Positions 1-11,173 of a stretch of 64,000 bases of DNA are shown here, piece after piece. The stretch is from Siphonodentalium dalli (taxonomy: Eukaryota; Mollusca; Scaphopoda; Gadilida; Siphonodentaliidae), in NCBI GenBank assembly GCA_032622095.1, contig CP136062.1, forward strand, positions 36,580,918 to 36,644,917. The letters are read 5' to 3'. The position numbers were made by a program, and so were the translations under genes. Below the pieces are notes generated by a model, which was given only the letters and a program-made list of their open reading frames with translations, had not been told where the DNA came from and made no database searches. Numbering within the stretch: position 1 is the first letter of the stretch; each line of letters starts with the position of its first letter.

Positions 1-1319
1 CACAGATCAGAATTACTGTACTTATACTTTTATATAAACAATAAACTATTTATAACTGTTATCACCCTATGTTAGTAGCCCACTCCCCTCATTTGGGGAA
101 CTCCTATATACACTATAAAATGTTATATTTTAAAAGATCAGATAAGACATTATAATTTATAAGCTGCACAGTTAACACAATATCATAGGTTGATGCTAAA
201 TAAAGAGATGTGAATAAATCATTTGCCGTATCATGCCTTGCAAATTTTATATCACGATGAACGGGGAAATATGTACCTGTACAAATTGGGCAATATAACC
301 ATAATATATCCCCATTATATATTTAATAAGTCTAACTGCTATGTTCCTTTTCCGTCATGGTATGCACACATTTATTTTATACACATATCACGTGAAAAAT
401 TTACATATATGGCGGCAGAATGATAGGCCATTTTACTATCCTGTATCCTTTGTTGACCTGTAGATAGCCGAATGATCCCTCTCGGTTACCAGTCGACCCT
501 TCATACTAGTTTTTCCTGCTAGTCCGGTGGGCCGGTGTGGTGCTATCCACCCAGTTTGTAGTTACCAGGTCTGACATCCCCTTTGCCATAATGGCATAAA
601 CCATAAAACATCATCTGTCAGAAACTACAACTCTCTCCCAATTGTTCTCCTCTTGTTCTTGCACCTACATAGAGTTCCTGTGTTTAGTATAATTATTGAA
701 TTATTATAGGTCTTGGCCTCCACGCCATGACTTCCACATAGACCCGTTACCATATTGTAGGAATACAAAAAAATGCATGTATCAGATCACCCATTAATTA
801 TTTTTCAAAGAATTAATCAGATATAGTTGGGAAATATAATGGATTTAATATTGAAACTTAGGCAATACGAATTTACATATAATTCAATGTACATGTAAGT
901 TAATGGTGAGTCTATATTGGTGTAGATCTATGTACAGTTCTTCAAGCATACTGATGTAAACGAGTATATATAGAAATACACACAGAAAACGGTATTCGTT
1001 CGTGTGAGCAAAAATCGTAACCGTTATAAGTCACGGTCAACACCGAGGCATTGCGACAGGCAAATCCGATTTGATTAATCGTTACTGGGGCTTGGTGTAT
1101 ATGTGCTAAACCTGTTTGCTCAGCCCACGTATTCAAGCTATTCCATAGCATCAGATTATTTGGAAATTCCAATGTGGACCCCCCTCAACGTGGGCCCTAC
1201 AGGCACGTCCCTGCTCGGCATAGACTAAATAGGTTCGGTCCGCTGATTATGAGTGCATTATTCATTTTATCTGGCCTAAACTGACGCGAACGCGCATTGA
1301 ATTTTCCATTATCCACCTC
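1..1319. other. AT-rich DNA, no gene recognised
   Basis: I see only short, biased reading frames here. None has a recognisable domain, splice context or repeat partner. The stretch is probably intergenic or intronic. Confidence 0.6.
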
Positions 1320-1329
1320 CTATCCCTGT

Positions 1330-2030
1330 CTACTATACAGATAAAGCCCATCAGATAAACCACGCCTCTATCCATCTACTAGACAGATAAAGCATCCTCT
1401 ACTAGACAGATAAACTTTAAATATGCAAGGAAGAAAGGTTACAAGAACTTGGAGCAGTTAACCTCCAGCAATTCGTGAGTGACGTCACTGGGTCGTAACA
1501 ACGAACGGACCATGCTGGTTTCCGTTGTTAGTGACAGCGTCCTTCGAAACGTCAACATCCACAACGTATTTTCGTACAAAAACTTCCTAAAAGATCAAAG
1601 GATGCGCCCCAAAACGCACTCAAATAGAATTTTTAAATGTTCAGTTGGTGAAATCTATAACTTGATTAAGCAATTGGCAGTTTGTTACTATATAAAGTAT
1701 AAGATATTCTTCCGTGAGCTGGTAGTAGTACATTTGCACTGCCGAGCTTAGTGCTGATGCTAAGTACTGCTGAAGTTCAGACTTTCAAAGTTTCATTCAT
1801 TCATTAAAAGTTTCAAGCAAAAACATCTAAATTCACATGACTGCTATATTCGTACATTTCAGTTTTAGATTTGAACGTTACGCAAATCATTTAGATTCTA
1901 TTAGAAATTACACCATGCTATGATATTTTTCCGCCATAATTTAGAAATTATATGGCGGACTATTTCGCGGCGCCGTCGCATGAATACAAAACTGTTTCAT
2001 AATTAATTAGTCTCTACTAGACAGATAAAG
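1330..2030 (+). promoter_or_regulatory. GATA-motif direct repeats with CRE and TATA-like sites
   Basis: The 17-mer CTACTAGACAGATAAAG, or a one-base variant of it, occurs at 1330-1346, 1376-1392, 1399-1415 and 2014-2030. A further CAGATAAAC lies at about 1351. Each copy carries AGATAA, the core of a WGATAR site. A palindromic TGACGTCA (CRE-like) lies at 1480-1487 and a TATAAAG at about 1691. The end-to-end direct repeats could also mark the remains of an LTR-like element. Promoter activity is inference; no downstream gene is visible. Confidence 0.25.
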
Positions 2031-2410
2031 TCACTAAGTGGGTCATCACTTCTCTATAAGGAGCCTGTGAATTTTGCGATGTTTTTTAACAAAAACTGCG
2101 ATAAAATACATTTAAATTTGTTCGGTGAATAAACAGAACATCCACAGCCTAGAGGCTCGCCAAATTCTTTATTCAGCTGCACTATGCGGATATTCTCTAT
2201 TTCTACCCTTCTGCTATAAATTACAACACATATTTATGCACATAACCAAGTCCGCTTTATTATGCAAAATCGGCAAATAATAATGAACAAAGATGAAACC
2301 CATTGGGAACCAAACACTCTGAGAGCATGGAACCTCATACATGACACGGAGTTAACATGAATTAATTTGTATCATGACAAAATAATATAATATACAATTA
2401 ATTTGTTTAG

Positions 2411-2479
2411 GCCAATGTATTCTCTTATATATGCGAGGCGATCTATGGTCGACTCGCATATATAAGAGAATACATTGGC
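2411..2479. repeat. Perfect 27-bp-arm inverted repeat (hairpin)
   Basis: The arms 2411-2437 and 2453-2479 are exact reverse complements of 27 bases, beginning GCCAATGTATTCTCTTATAT. They enclose a 15-base spacer (2438-2452). A perfect inverted repeat of this length is far beyond chance. It could be a minimal transposable-element footprint, a cruciform-forming site or a hairpin-RNA template. No clear target-site duplication flanks it. Confidence 0.95.
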
Positions 2480-2719
2480 ACAGGGCATAACTATAACCAT
2501 CACAATGTGGTCAATGAACCGGTTCCAATGATATCCATATTTTTATGGTGTTATTGAGACATGCCGAAGATATTTTAGGCTGTTGAAGCTTTATTTGGGC
2601 GTTTTTTGCCGTTTTGTTGGGTAAAGGGTTAACGGGGCAGCCTTTCGTCTGTCCTATAGCAATTACTACTTCACTGCCTAACCTGTACTGGTCAGTTTTG
2701 CTTTTTGTAATGTTCAGCT

Positions 2720-3337
2720 TTAAATAATTTGAAATATTTCAATATATTTACATGTCAGTGCCTGTATTTCGGAAATCTCAGAAATCCACAGAAACCGAAA
2801 ACAATCATTGCCAAATCTCTCAAAAGTCAATTGAATCTGAATATTTCATACAAATGTTCACAATGTCAGCTGCGTCCATATGGTCCATTTTTGTTTGTTT
2901 TATTGGCTTTCAGTCGTTTGTACACCTCAATCACTCCTGTCACAAAACAGTTGTCAGTCGGATCTCCGTAGCTCATGCTCATGCACCCATTTAATGGCGA
3001 ATTTGCTGGCACTAACGATGATATGTTAATATTTTGCGTCCACTGAACTTGTTAAATACATTGCAATTTGAATTAACAATGCTGGCATTACTACAGCAAC
3101 GACTTCTTTCGCGAAAACTTTCCATTTTGTGAAATACATATAATATTTGCTCACAGTACTGTCTGTTCGAGAATTAATAAGAAGGTCCGCCATCTTTTTC
3201 GCCAGCTCTCCGGTCAATTCGGAAACTGGCAGTCCTCTCCTTTCGACTTCATGTGTTCTTTCAATATAAAATGAGTCATTATCTTTAAGCAACCATATAA
3301 CTATGATACAGCATTGTGAGTGATGTGAATTGCACAC
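2720..3337 (-). pseudogene. Tyrosine-recombinase fragment of the DIRS-like element
   Basis: The open segment includes LTGELAKKMADLLINSRTDS and TVSKYYMYFTKWKVFAKE. This is the helical core-binding (SAM-like) domain pattern of eukaryotic tyrosine recombinases: a helix of small and charged residues, then S-T-x-x-x-Y-x-x-x-F-x-K-W. Further along, in shifted frames, DPTDNCFVTGVIEVYKRLK and DLAMIVFGFCGFLRF resemble the segment leading into the catalytic domain. The catalytic R-H-R-Y set is not visible; the fragment ends before it. Stops and frame changes make it non-functional. Confidence 0.5.
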
Positions 3338-3653
3338 ATGGAAAGGCTCAATTTCCCCCTTTCGAATACGCTGTTATCTCGGGCGACCACGTTGTGACCT
3401 TTGAGAATCTTCATTCTCATTGTATCATCAAATGTGTTAGTCAGTTTCATGACAATTAGCCAAAAAGCCGCTGAAGTCCACATCTGGAACACGACAGTGC
3501 CTTCCGACTGTTCTGATATTATTTTGTTGAAAACTTCTAAACCATTATAGGGGTTGGCACTAACCAGTTATTCTCCCCATTCCAATTTTATTTCATAGCA
3601 TTCACAGCTTCCATGGGCACAACCACCTGGAATTAAATATCTCAAGTTTTGTG

Positions 3654-3947
3654 CTATAATCCGTAGCGAAATGGTCCACTGTATGCGAACCCCCACGCAT
3701 GGTCTAATTCTTTAACAATTTTGTCTGATACTGACCAGTCGTCGGAGTCGAAACACCGATTCAATGCGTCCGCGCTACCATTACATTCACTCAGTAACCA
3801 CGATGGTATCAATTTGAAATCGTTCTCAGAGCACAATGCCTCTATTTCGAAAGCAATCGCGTGCAATGGGTCCTTCTGGCTACCATTTTTTATAATCGCA
3901 GTCACCGCTTGGGTGCCTGTGTTCTGACATATAAGTATGGTTGTCAA
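3654..3947 (-). pseudogene. RNase H-like fragment of the DIRS-like element
   Basis: The 97-codon open segment contains TQAVTAIIKNGSQKDPLHAI, followed by WLLSECNGSADALNR and DSDDWSVSD. This matches the RNase H/connection pattern of DIRS elements (a DNQxVV-like block, an I-x-W-hydrophobic-R block, then ADxLSR and DDW-S). The expected WIPRxxN has drifted to WLLSECN. A frameshift near 3665 moves the continuation (VDHFATDYSTKLEIFNSRW) into the next frame, so the protein is broken. No promoter or start codon can be assigned with confidence. Confidence 0.6.
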
Positions 3948-4189
3948 ATAAGTATGGTTTTATGCTTACGCATGCGTTCAGGGGTAAAAATATTTACTGC
4001 ACTGCAGTGCGCAGGCGAATATTGTGATCTTCACTGTAAAGGTTCTTCCTTGTTTTGCATGGCCCAATGTGCTGTCAATAATTTTGTATCTAAGTTTGAG
4101 CATTAACAATCAGAGTTATTGAATGGCTACTACATTGTATAGACGACAAATGTTATATGGAACTTGGAAATCGCTTTCAACTTCAATGA

Positions 4190-4735
4190 TTACCAGCTAC
4201 CTGTGGAGACAAGAAGAAGCGGTGGAGAAGGAAGAAGACATCCTCCCACAGAAGAAGAGACGCTGACAGGAGGACCAAGTGGAAACAGGGGCGAACTGAG
4301 AGACGCCCAGATTCCCCACTTACCCCCCTGAAGACGCAGCTGACGATATTGCCAACAGAAGCAGTGACGCTGACGCTATTCCGGAGGTCCCTGCTATCGT
4401 TACCAATGTCAGCGGAGACAGGGACGTGGATACCACCCGGACGTTCCTGCCACTGACTTCGGGTTAGAGATGTACACGCCAACACCCTGTACACCGGATT
4501 ACCAACACGTCCTGGTGTCGCCATCGCCACCACCAGCACCGACAACAGCACCAGCGGCGGCTCCACTCGTTCTCGCGATGACATCATCAAAGGTGCGCTG
4601 GCAGCACAGTCAGTTGTAGAAAAACTCATCGCAGAGTACCAGGCAGAACGAAAAGAGCGAGAAGAAACGGAGCTGACAACAACACCAGCAACAACATCAG
4701 CCGAAAGAAAAAAAAAAAAAGCAAAGAAAAAAAAT
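4190..4735 (+). pseudogene. GC-rich disrupted coding patch, product unknown
   Basis: This block is clearly more GC-rich than its AT-rich surroundings. It reads as protein-like sequence in three successive frames: a Gly/Pro/Glu-rich start (about 4196-4323), then PEDAADDIANRSSDADAIPE (about 4326-4465), then a segment with SRDDIIKGALAAQSVVEKLI and AEYQAERKEREE ending in a lysine run (about 4480-4738). The last part looks like a charged coiled coil with a basic tail. Two frame changes are needed, so it is broken or is a wrong guess. It could be the relic of a retroelement gag or of a host exon; I do not recognise the family. Confidence 0.3.
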
Positions 4736-4746
4736 AACATTATTTT

Positions 4747-5025
4747 TAGTACACTGCCGAGCTGTAAACCAGTCCATATTATAGCCATATAGTACACTGC
4801 CGAGCTGTAAACCATTCCAGATTATAGCCATATAGTACACTGCCGAGCTGTAAACCAGTCTAGATTACAGCCATATAGTACACTGCCGAGCTGCAAACCT
4901 GTCAAACGTATAGTCATACAGTAAAATGCCGAGTTGCAAACCAGTCTAGATTACAGCCATATAGTACACTGCCGAGCTGCAAACCAGTCAAACGTATAGT
5001 CATACAGTACACTGCCAAGCTGCGA
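4747..5025. repeat. 43-bp minisatellite, about 6.5 copies
   Basis: Units begin at 4747, 4790, 4833, 4876, 4919, 4962 and 5005, exactly 43 bases apart. The core is AGTACACTGCCGAGCTGYAA, followed by a more variable half. Two variant halves (...AGTCTAGATTACAGCCATA and ...GTCAAACGTATAGTCATA) alternate near the end, which suggests a higher-order dimer. The motif CACTGCCGAGCT also occurs singly near 1736. An AATAAA lies about 100 bases past the array. Confidence 0.95.
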
Positions 5026-5482
5026 TCGCATTATCGCATACTCGCTTATATACATAAGTTGTCCACCTCGACTTGTGAACTTCGACATCGTGATCTTGCT
5101 GTCCAAATTAAATATAATCTCCGTTGTTATGGAGGAATAAAGGACATTGCTCTCTTTATCACATGTATATTACCACTCATACATTGTTAGTGGATATTCA
5201 CGAGACTCTATAGTATATGATAGCAATATATTGTTTTATTTGCATTGCATGGGTTTCGGCGTGAGAACAATGAAAAATCATACTTTATATATCTGTGTAT
5301 ATACGATGAACACATGTTCAATATTACAGTCATGAATAATTCAAATATATTGTTACTTCAGGATAATATACACGTTGACATAGACATAGGCATTGACATA
5401 GACACAAGTCAGAATAGATTTAGATCCAGAACAAGAGTTTCCATTCAAAAGTCACTTTGAGAATTATCAATTATATAATATA
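5026..5482. other. No gene seen; AATAAA near 5134
   Basis: AT-rich sequence with one AATAAA after the minisatellite. A short GACATAGACATAG-type microrepeat lies near 5375-5405. I see no supported coding region. Confidence 0.5.
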
Positions 5483-7788
5483 CTAGCAGGGTTACCCGGC
5501 GTTGCCCATGTTAATGCGATGTGAAACCGTCTGTGTGTTGTGGATATTTGTTGGGAATTGAGAATGCTTTTGCTTAAAGTGTTATAGGTTTTCTCATATT
5601 CAAATAGCATCACAAAACATGATTATTACAGTCATTGAATATAAGTAGTGGCTCACATTGTCAATTGTCATTCAGTTTATCGCGATTAATCCGTTCCACC
5701 AATAATGAAGTATTTATTTATTTACAACTGCGTATACATTAGACGTTATAATATGACACATGAACATCATAAACACATTAGTTCGATAAAAGATGATAAT
5801 TGGGTTTTACATATTGAGATGTATCAATCAATCTAGTGGGTTGGATTAAGATCTCGAGGACACCTGGCCATCCTATCTCCATGAAAATACAGATTGTAAC
5901 TGTTTTGTGGAAACTGTACTGAATGGAACAGACTCAATTTTTTTATAATATATATGCAATCCTCTGACGGTTAGAGGTCTCTCAGTTTGCACGAATATAT
6001 GTATCTCTTCAATAGAATGATAAATATACGTTTAATACTTCTTCTATGTATCTAGTTTTGCTAGCGTTGATTGTCATCCCCATATAAATGTGACAGTTAA
6101 GAAGATATAATTGTTCAAGTGACTAGAGAAAAACGTGTATGAATTTGAGGGAAATCGGTGCCAAATATATTTGTATCAGCTTTTGCCTCTTTTGACATAT
6201 TTAAACCACGCCCATTAGACTCATGGATGCATATACTGGCGATGATTATATATATGTTTGGTGGTAGTCAGCAACTAAACAAATTCTGAGAATAGTTATT
6301 ATCCCACATCTCTCACCCAAACGACAGCAATTTGGCGTCTTTAAATCACACGATGATATTCCTCGTATCATAGAGAAGAATAATATATCAATTTGGTGGA
6401 AATCTGGACTAAACATAGTTTATTAAATCAATTGCTGATGCAACGCTGACTCGAACAACGCCATATTGCGAATGTGATTATGTATTCGTTTGGTGGAAAT
6501 CGGCGACAAAACTATTTCACCATATTTTTTTTAATTTTGTCGACCTCCCTCCATTATCTTCCTTGTAAAAAGTTACCCCTCTTAGAACGCCTGGGTGCCA
6601 TCTCGATTGTACCGCGTGAAGTTATATATAGAACGCACACAGACAGAAAGACAGACAGACAGACAGCACGACCTGATTTCTTGTATTATTTGAGAAGAAC
6701 GTGTCTGAATTTGACGGTAATTGGTACTGAAACTATTTTGTATCAGTTTGGTGACCCTCCCGTCCCTATTTCGGACTCAAGCTGCACATACTAAGACTCA
6801 TTAGAGATTAGAGATGCATATATATGAAATTGGTGAAAATTGGCGAGTATACAAATTCGTATCAAATTTAAGATCCCCATATCTCTCACCCATAGGGCAC
6901 CATTTTGGTGTATCTAAACCACACGATAAGATTCCTCGTATCCCGGAGAAGAATATGTATTAATGTGGTGGAAATCGGCACTAAAAGTATAGATATAATT
7001 TGTTGTGTCCCTTTCATCTCTATACACCACTGACTCGAATAGATACACTTGTGACACCCTTAAACCACACGATTACACTCATGGTATCATGGAGATGATT
7101 GTTTATAAGTTTTGTGATAATCGGTGGGTATACAATTTTTTTCATCAAATTTGGTGCCAATCCCTCCCCTCACCATCTCTCACCCAAACAGAACCACTAT
7201 GGCGTCTTTAAATCACACGATTAGAATCCTCGTATCATGGATAAGAACGTGTATCAATTTGATGAGCAAGATTATATATCAATTTGGTGGAAATCGGCCC
7301 TAAAATTAGTTTAATCAATTTTGGTGCCCCTCTCCCATTCCGTGCATCCCTGACTCGAACGACGCCACTTTTGACATATATAAACCACACCGTTGGATTC
7401 TTCATATCATGAGGATGATTATGTGTAAGTTTCGTGGCAATCGGCGACCAAACAAAATCTGCCCCTCCCCCTTCCGGGCACCCCTGACCCGAACGGCGCG
7501 ACTTTTGCCATATTTAAACCTCACCATCAGTTTCCTCATATTACGGGGATGATTATATATAAGTTTGGTAACAATCGGCGACAAATTTTTTTTTCTGCCC
7601 ATCCCCCCTTTTCTGCCCCTGACACAACGGCGTCACTTTAGAAAATTCTAACCCCGACAATTATCTTTCTCGTAAAAAGCTACTCCTAGTAAACACCTTT
7701 GGAATCATATAGATGGTCCCCTGTGAATTCCTATAGAACACAGACAGACAGACATTCGCAAATATAGATATAGATTCTTTATATAACA
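5483..7788 (+). mobile_element. CTAG-started repeat unit A, 2.3 kb
   Basis: The unit begins CTAGCAGGGTTACCCGGCGT and ends just before the next CTAG. It is non-coding. Inside, a diverged phrase recurs: CTCACCCAAACGACAGC near 6311, with related lines near 6884 and 7178, each followed by ACCACACGAT..CCTCGTATCAT and a GGTGGAAATCGGC line. Two tail-like stretches occur, near 6640-6668 and 7738-7755. Each has an ACAGACAGACAG run after TAGAACACA or TAGAACGCA. The unit may therefore be a composite of two or more nested or tandem elements. Confidence 0.55.
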
Positions 7789-8663
7789 CTAGCAGGTTAG
7801 CCCGCCACTGGCGTGGTTGGTCAGAAACATGACATTTTTGTAATTATTTTAATATTTATTTAATTTTTGTCTTCTTTATAATTTAATTAAAATTTTGGTT
7901 TCTGGCGGAAAAATTTACCCGATGAAATCCCCCCTTCCTAGGAACGACAGACAACGCATTCTTTGTTTTTTTTTTAACCTGCCCGTACCCGTCCTAATGT
8001 CATGAAATCTCTCTGAATAATATTTCGAGCGATAACATTGCATTGAATTGAAAACAAACGCTTCCCGTCGTGAAATCTCTCTGCATAATATTTCGAGTCT
8101 GCCGTACCCGTCCTAATGTCGTGAAATCTCTCTGCATAATATTTCGAGCGATAACATTGCATTGAATTGAAAACAAACGCTTTCCGTTTGAAAACAAACG
8201 CTTCCAGTCGTGAAATCTCTCTACGATAACATTGCATTGAATTTAAAACAAACGCTTCCCGTCGTGAAATCTCTCTGCATAATATTTCGAGTCTGTCGTA
8301 CCCATCCTAATGTCGTGAAATCTCTCTACGTAATATTTCGAGCGATAACATTGCATTGAATTGAAAACAAACGCTTTCCGTCGTGAAAACTACGCGCTTG
8401 ATATAGACACTGCGGAAAACCAGCGCTCTTTATATATCAACGCTATTAACACCGAAGTGACGATTGCGGGGATTTTGATGATTGGGAAGGGAGAAACGGT
8501 GCTCTGAGCGTCTCCAAAACGTGACCACGGCGGTGTCCGTGGGATTTTACAATTACATACGAAATTTGAGCTCAATCCGTCCACGCGTTACCGATTCTAT
8601 GAAGTACCCACACATATACACACACACATATATATACGGAGTTCTCAAAATATATAGTATAGA
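7789..8663 (+). mobile_element. CTAG-started repeat unit B
   Basis: Starts CTAGCAGGTTAGCCCGCC and ends with an ACACACATATATA tract and TCTCAAAATATATAG before the next CTAG. The inside (7996-8392) is a tandem set of about six copies of a phrase with GTCGTGAAATCTCTCTGCAT and GCGATAACATTGCATTGAA. The unit is non-coding; reading frames across it are products of the repetition. Confidence 0.6.
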
Positions 8664-9350
8664 CTAGCAGGTTAGCCCGCCACCGGCGGCTTGTCCGAAA
8701 CATGACATTTTTTTATATATATATTTTTAATTTTTAGCTCCACCCGTTTCAATAAGAAAAATTTGTACCCGGTAGCTCCACCCGTTTCCGAGATCTGGTC
8801 TGCGCATGCGCGAAGCTGGCGTCGCACGGGCTCGGCGACCCGATAAAATGTGTACCCAGCGCAAGATACATTCACATACCAAATTTCAAGTCGATAGCTC
8901 CACCCGTTTCCGATATCTCGTCTGCGCATGTTGGTTTGTAACCGGGATTTCTGAGAAGCATTATGCCTATATCCACACTAACTACCCACCTAAGCCCTGA
9001 CCTAAGTGTCATACATACTATAACAGTGATGTTGTAAGAGTATTATGGCATCCAATAAATCTCCCCGCATAGGAAACCACTCAAAAAGTATTTTTCCCGT
9101 ATATCTCTCTGCAGATGCTAATAACGTTGAATGGTAAACAGACGCTCTTTATAGCGATGCGTCAAAAACAAACGCTCATTAAATTATCACTTGATTAACC
9201 ACCGCAGTGCCGTTTTTGTGAATGAGATTGGAGAACGGGTGCTCTGAGCTTCTCCAAAACGCGACGCCGACGGTGTCCGTGGGTTTTTACACTTATATAC
9301 GAAATTTGAGCTCAATCTGTCCACGCGTTTTTGATTCCATGAAGTACCCC

Positions 9351-9384
<34 letters not shown>

Positions 9385-9407
9385 CGGAAGTCTCAAAATA
9401 TATAGTA
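8664..9407 (+). mobile_element. CTAG-started repeat unit C
   Basis: Starts CTAGCAGGTTAGCCCGCC. It carries two copies of a TAGCTCCACCCGTTTCCGA phrase, then GAGAAGCATTATGCC. It ends in a (CA)n tract (about 9352-9372), TATATACGGAAGTCTC and AAAATATATAG. From 8931 onward it forms the first part of the 1.77-kb tandem duplication. Confidence 0.6.
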
Positions 9408-10198
9408 CTAGAAGGTGACCCGACTTCGTCCGGGCTTTGACCTTGAATTGACCATTTTGAAGGTCCAGGTCAGGTGGGGTCAAACACCAACACCCCAAAA
9501 ATGGTGGAAATCGGCCCAGCGGATACCGGGAAATCGGCCCAGCGGATACCGAGATACCCTATGCATCAAATTTCGTCCGTAAATATCCGCCAGTTTAACC
9601 CGATTTGATTTCCACTCAAGTATATAAACGCGCCTCATATACACACGCTCATTAATTATCAAGTTTCAAGTAAAGATAAATTACCATCGGTGCCCGAGAT
9701 ATCGCCAAGACGTCTGAAACAGTCAAATGCATCGGCCGGTTAAGCGTTAACTGATCTAACGTTATGACCTCTAACGACGTCATAGAAGTTACGCATTGTT
9801 TTTATCCTGATGGAAGATAGTACCACTTCTTCTTGATAATTGAGGCAGATAACTAAAACGTATACATACGCATTATATATCGTTGGAAAGAGGAAACACG
9901 AAAGATTCTCACAGTGTCATTATTATGACTGGCATTTTATTATTCGCGCTGTTTCGAATCGATTTGTAAGCACCGAACTCAAATGAAAGTCCCGTAACAC
10001 AGCGTAAAAACAGATTTGACCTCGGCACGTGAAAAGTTGACATCGGATCTGAAAATTAATAGGCCCATGCCACCCCCGGCCGAAAATACCCCCACATACC
10101 AAGTTTCATCGAAATCGGCTGTGCCGTTTTCGAGTTCATCGCGAACACACAGATACACAGACACACACACAAACAGATCTTCCAAAATATATAATAGA
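9408..10198 (+). mobile_element. CTAG-started repeat unit D (CTAGAAGG subtype)
   Basis: Starts CTAGAAGGTGACCCGACTTC, a variant head. It contains a duplicated GGAAATCGGCCCAGCGGATA, and the phrase AGTTTCATCGAAATCGGCTG just before a CACAGACACACACAC tail. The tail is followed by TCTTCCAAAATATATAATAG. Phrases of this kind are widespread in non-autonomous invertebrate repeats; no protein is encoded. Confidence 0.6.
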
Positions 10199-11116
10199 CT
10201 AGCAGGTTAGCCCGCCATTGGCGGCGTTGGTCAGAAACATGACATTTTGTTGGCTTCTCAACGAGTTAATTGTGCCTTTTTAATCAAGAGAAATGATGGT
10301 ACCCGTTCCTAAAATATTTAAGGTACATCGGGCGGAAAGAACTGACCCGATGAAAAATTGTTGAGCCCGACGTTGTCCGGGCTATTCAAAAACCAAATTT
10401 CAAGTCGATAGCTCCACCCGTTTCCGAGATCCGGTCTGCGCATGCGCGAAGCTGGCGTCGCACGGGCTCGGCGACCCGATAAAATTCGTATCCGGGGCAA
10501 GATACATTCACATACCATATTTCAAGTCGATAGCGCCACCCGTTTCCGAGATCTCGTCTGCGCATGCGCTGCACGGGCGTCGCACGGGCTCGCCAATACG
10601 ACAACGACGACCACCTGGTCAAACTACACTCACGTACCAAGTTTCGTCCCGATCGGCAGAGGTGTTGGTATCTGATGCAAAAGACGAAATTGTGGGTGTT
10701 GGTTTGTAACCAAGATTTCTGAGAAGCATTATGCCTATATCCACACTAACTACCCACCTAAGCCCTGACCTAAGTGTCATACATACTATAACAGTGATGT
10801 TGTAAGAGTATTATGGCATCCAATAAATCTCCCCGCATAGGAAACCACTCAAAAAGTATTGTTCCCGTATATCTCTCTGCAGATGCTAATAACGTTGAAT
10901 GGTAAACAGACGCTCTTTATAGCGATGCGTCAAAAACAAACGCTCATTAAATTATCACTTGATTAACCACCGCAGTGCCGTTTTTGTGAATGAGATTGGA
11001 GAACGGGTGCTCTGAGCTTCTCCAAAACGCGACGCCGACGGTGTCCGTGGGTTTTTACACTTATATACGAAATTTGAGCTCAATCTGTCCACGCGTTTTC
11101 GATTCCATGAAGTACC

Positions 11117-11150
<34 letters not shown>

Positions 11151-11173
11151 CGGAAGTCTCAAAATATAGAGTA
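10199..11173 (+). mobile_element. CTAG-started repeat unit E
   Basis: Starts CTAGCAGGTTAGCCCGCC. Near 10364 it contains a second internal head, GAGCCCGACGTTGTCCGGGC, the start sequence of unit J, so it is a chimera. It then holds TAGCTCCACCCGTTTCCGAG phrases and, from 10699, the start of the second copy of the 1.77-kb duplication. It ends in (CA)n and AAAATATAGAG. Confidence 0.6.

Larger units (their letters stand above)
2710..3950 (-). mobile_element. Degraded DIRS-like (tyrosine-recombinase) retrotransposon
   Basis: Read on the - strand, three conserved blocks of DIRS-type elements follow in the expected order. First is an RNase H block (3947 to 3654). Next is a linker containing KLEIFNSRW and NWNGENNWLVPTPY (about 3653 to 3500). 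Last is a SAM-like N-domain and catalytic-domain start of a tyrosine recombinase (3337 to about 2720). At least two frameshifts and several stops separate the blocks. No reverse transcriptase is seen upstream, where it should lie, so the copy is truncated. Assignment to DIRS rests on the RNase H to recombinase order and on residues recalled from the family; a profile search would settle it. Confidence 0.65.

Noticed and set aside
4183-4815. 210-codon - strand frame over the GC-rich patch
   Set aside because: It runs Phe/Ser/Val-rich with a poly-Phe stretch from the A-run and extends into the 43-bp minisatellite; the + strand reading looks more protein-like.
7974-8237. - strand frames with repeated AERFHD and SIQCNVIA words
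   Set aside because: Translation of the tandem phrase in repeat unit B, without start context or a homologous family.
9352-9384. (CA)n and other microsatellites as independent features
   Set aside because: They are the constant tails of the CTAG-started units and are described with those units.
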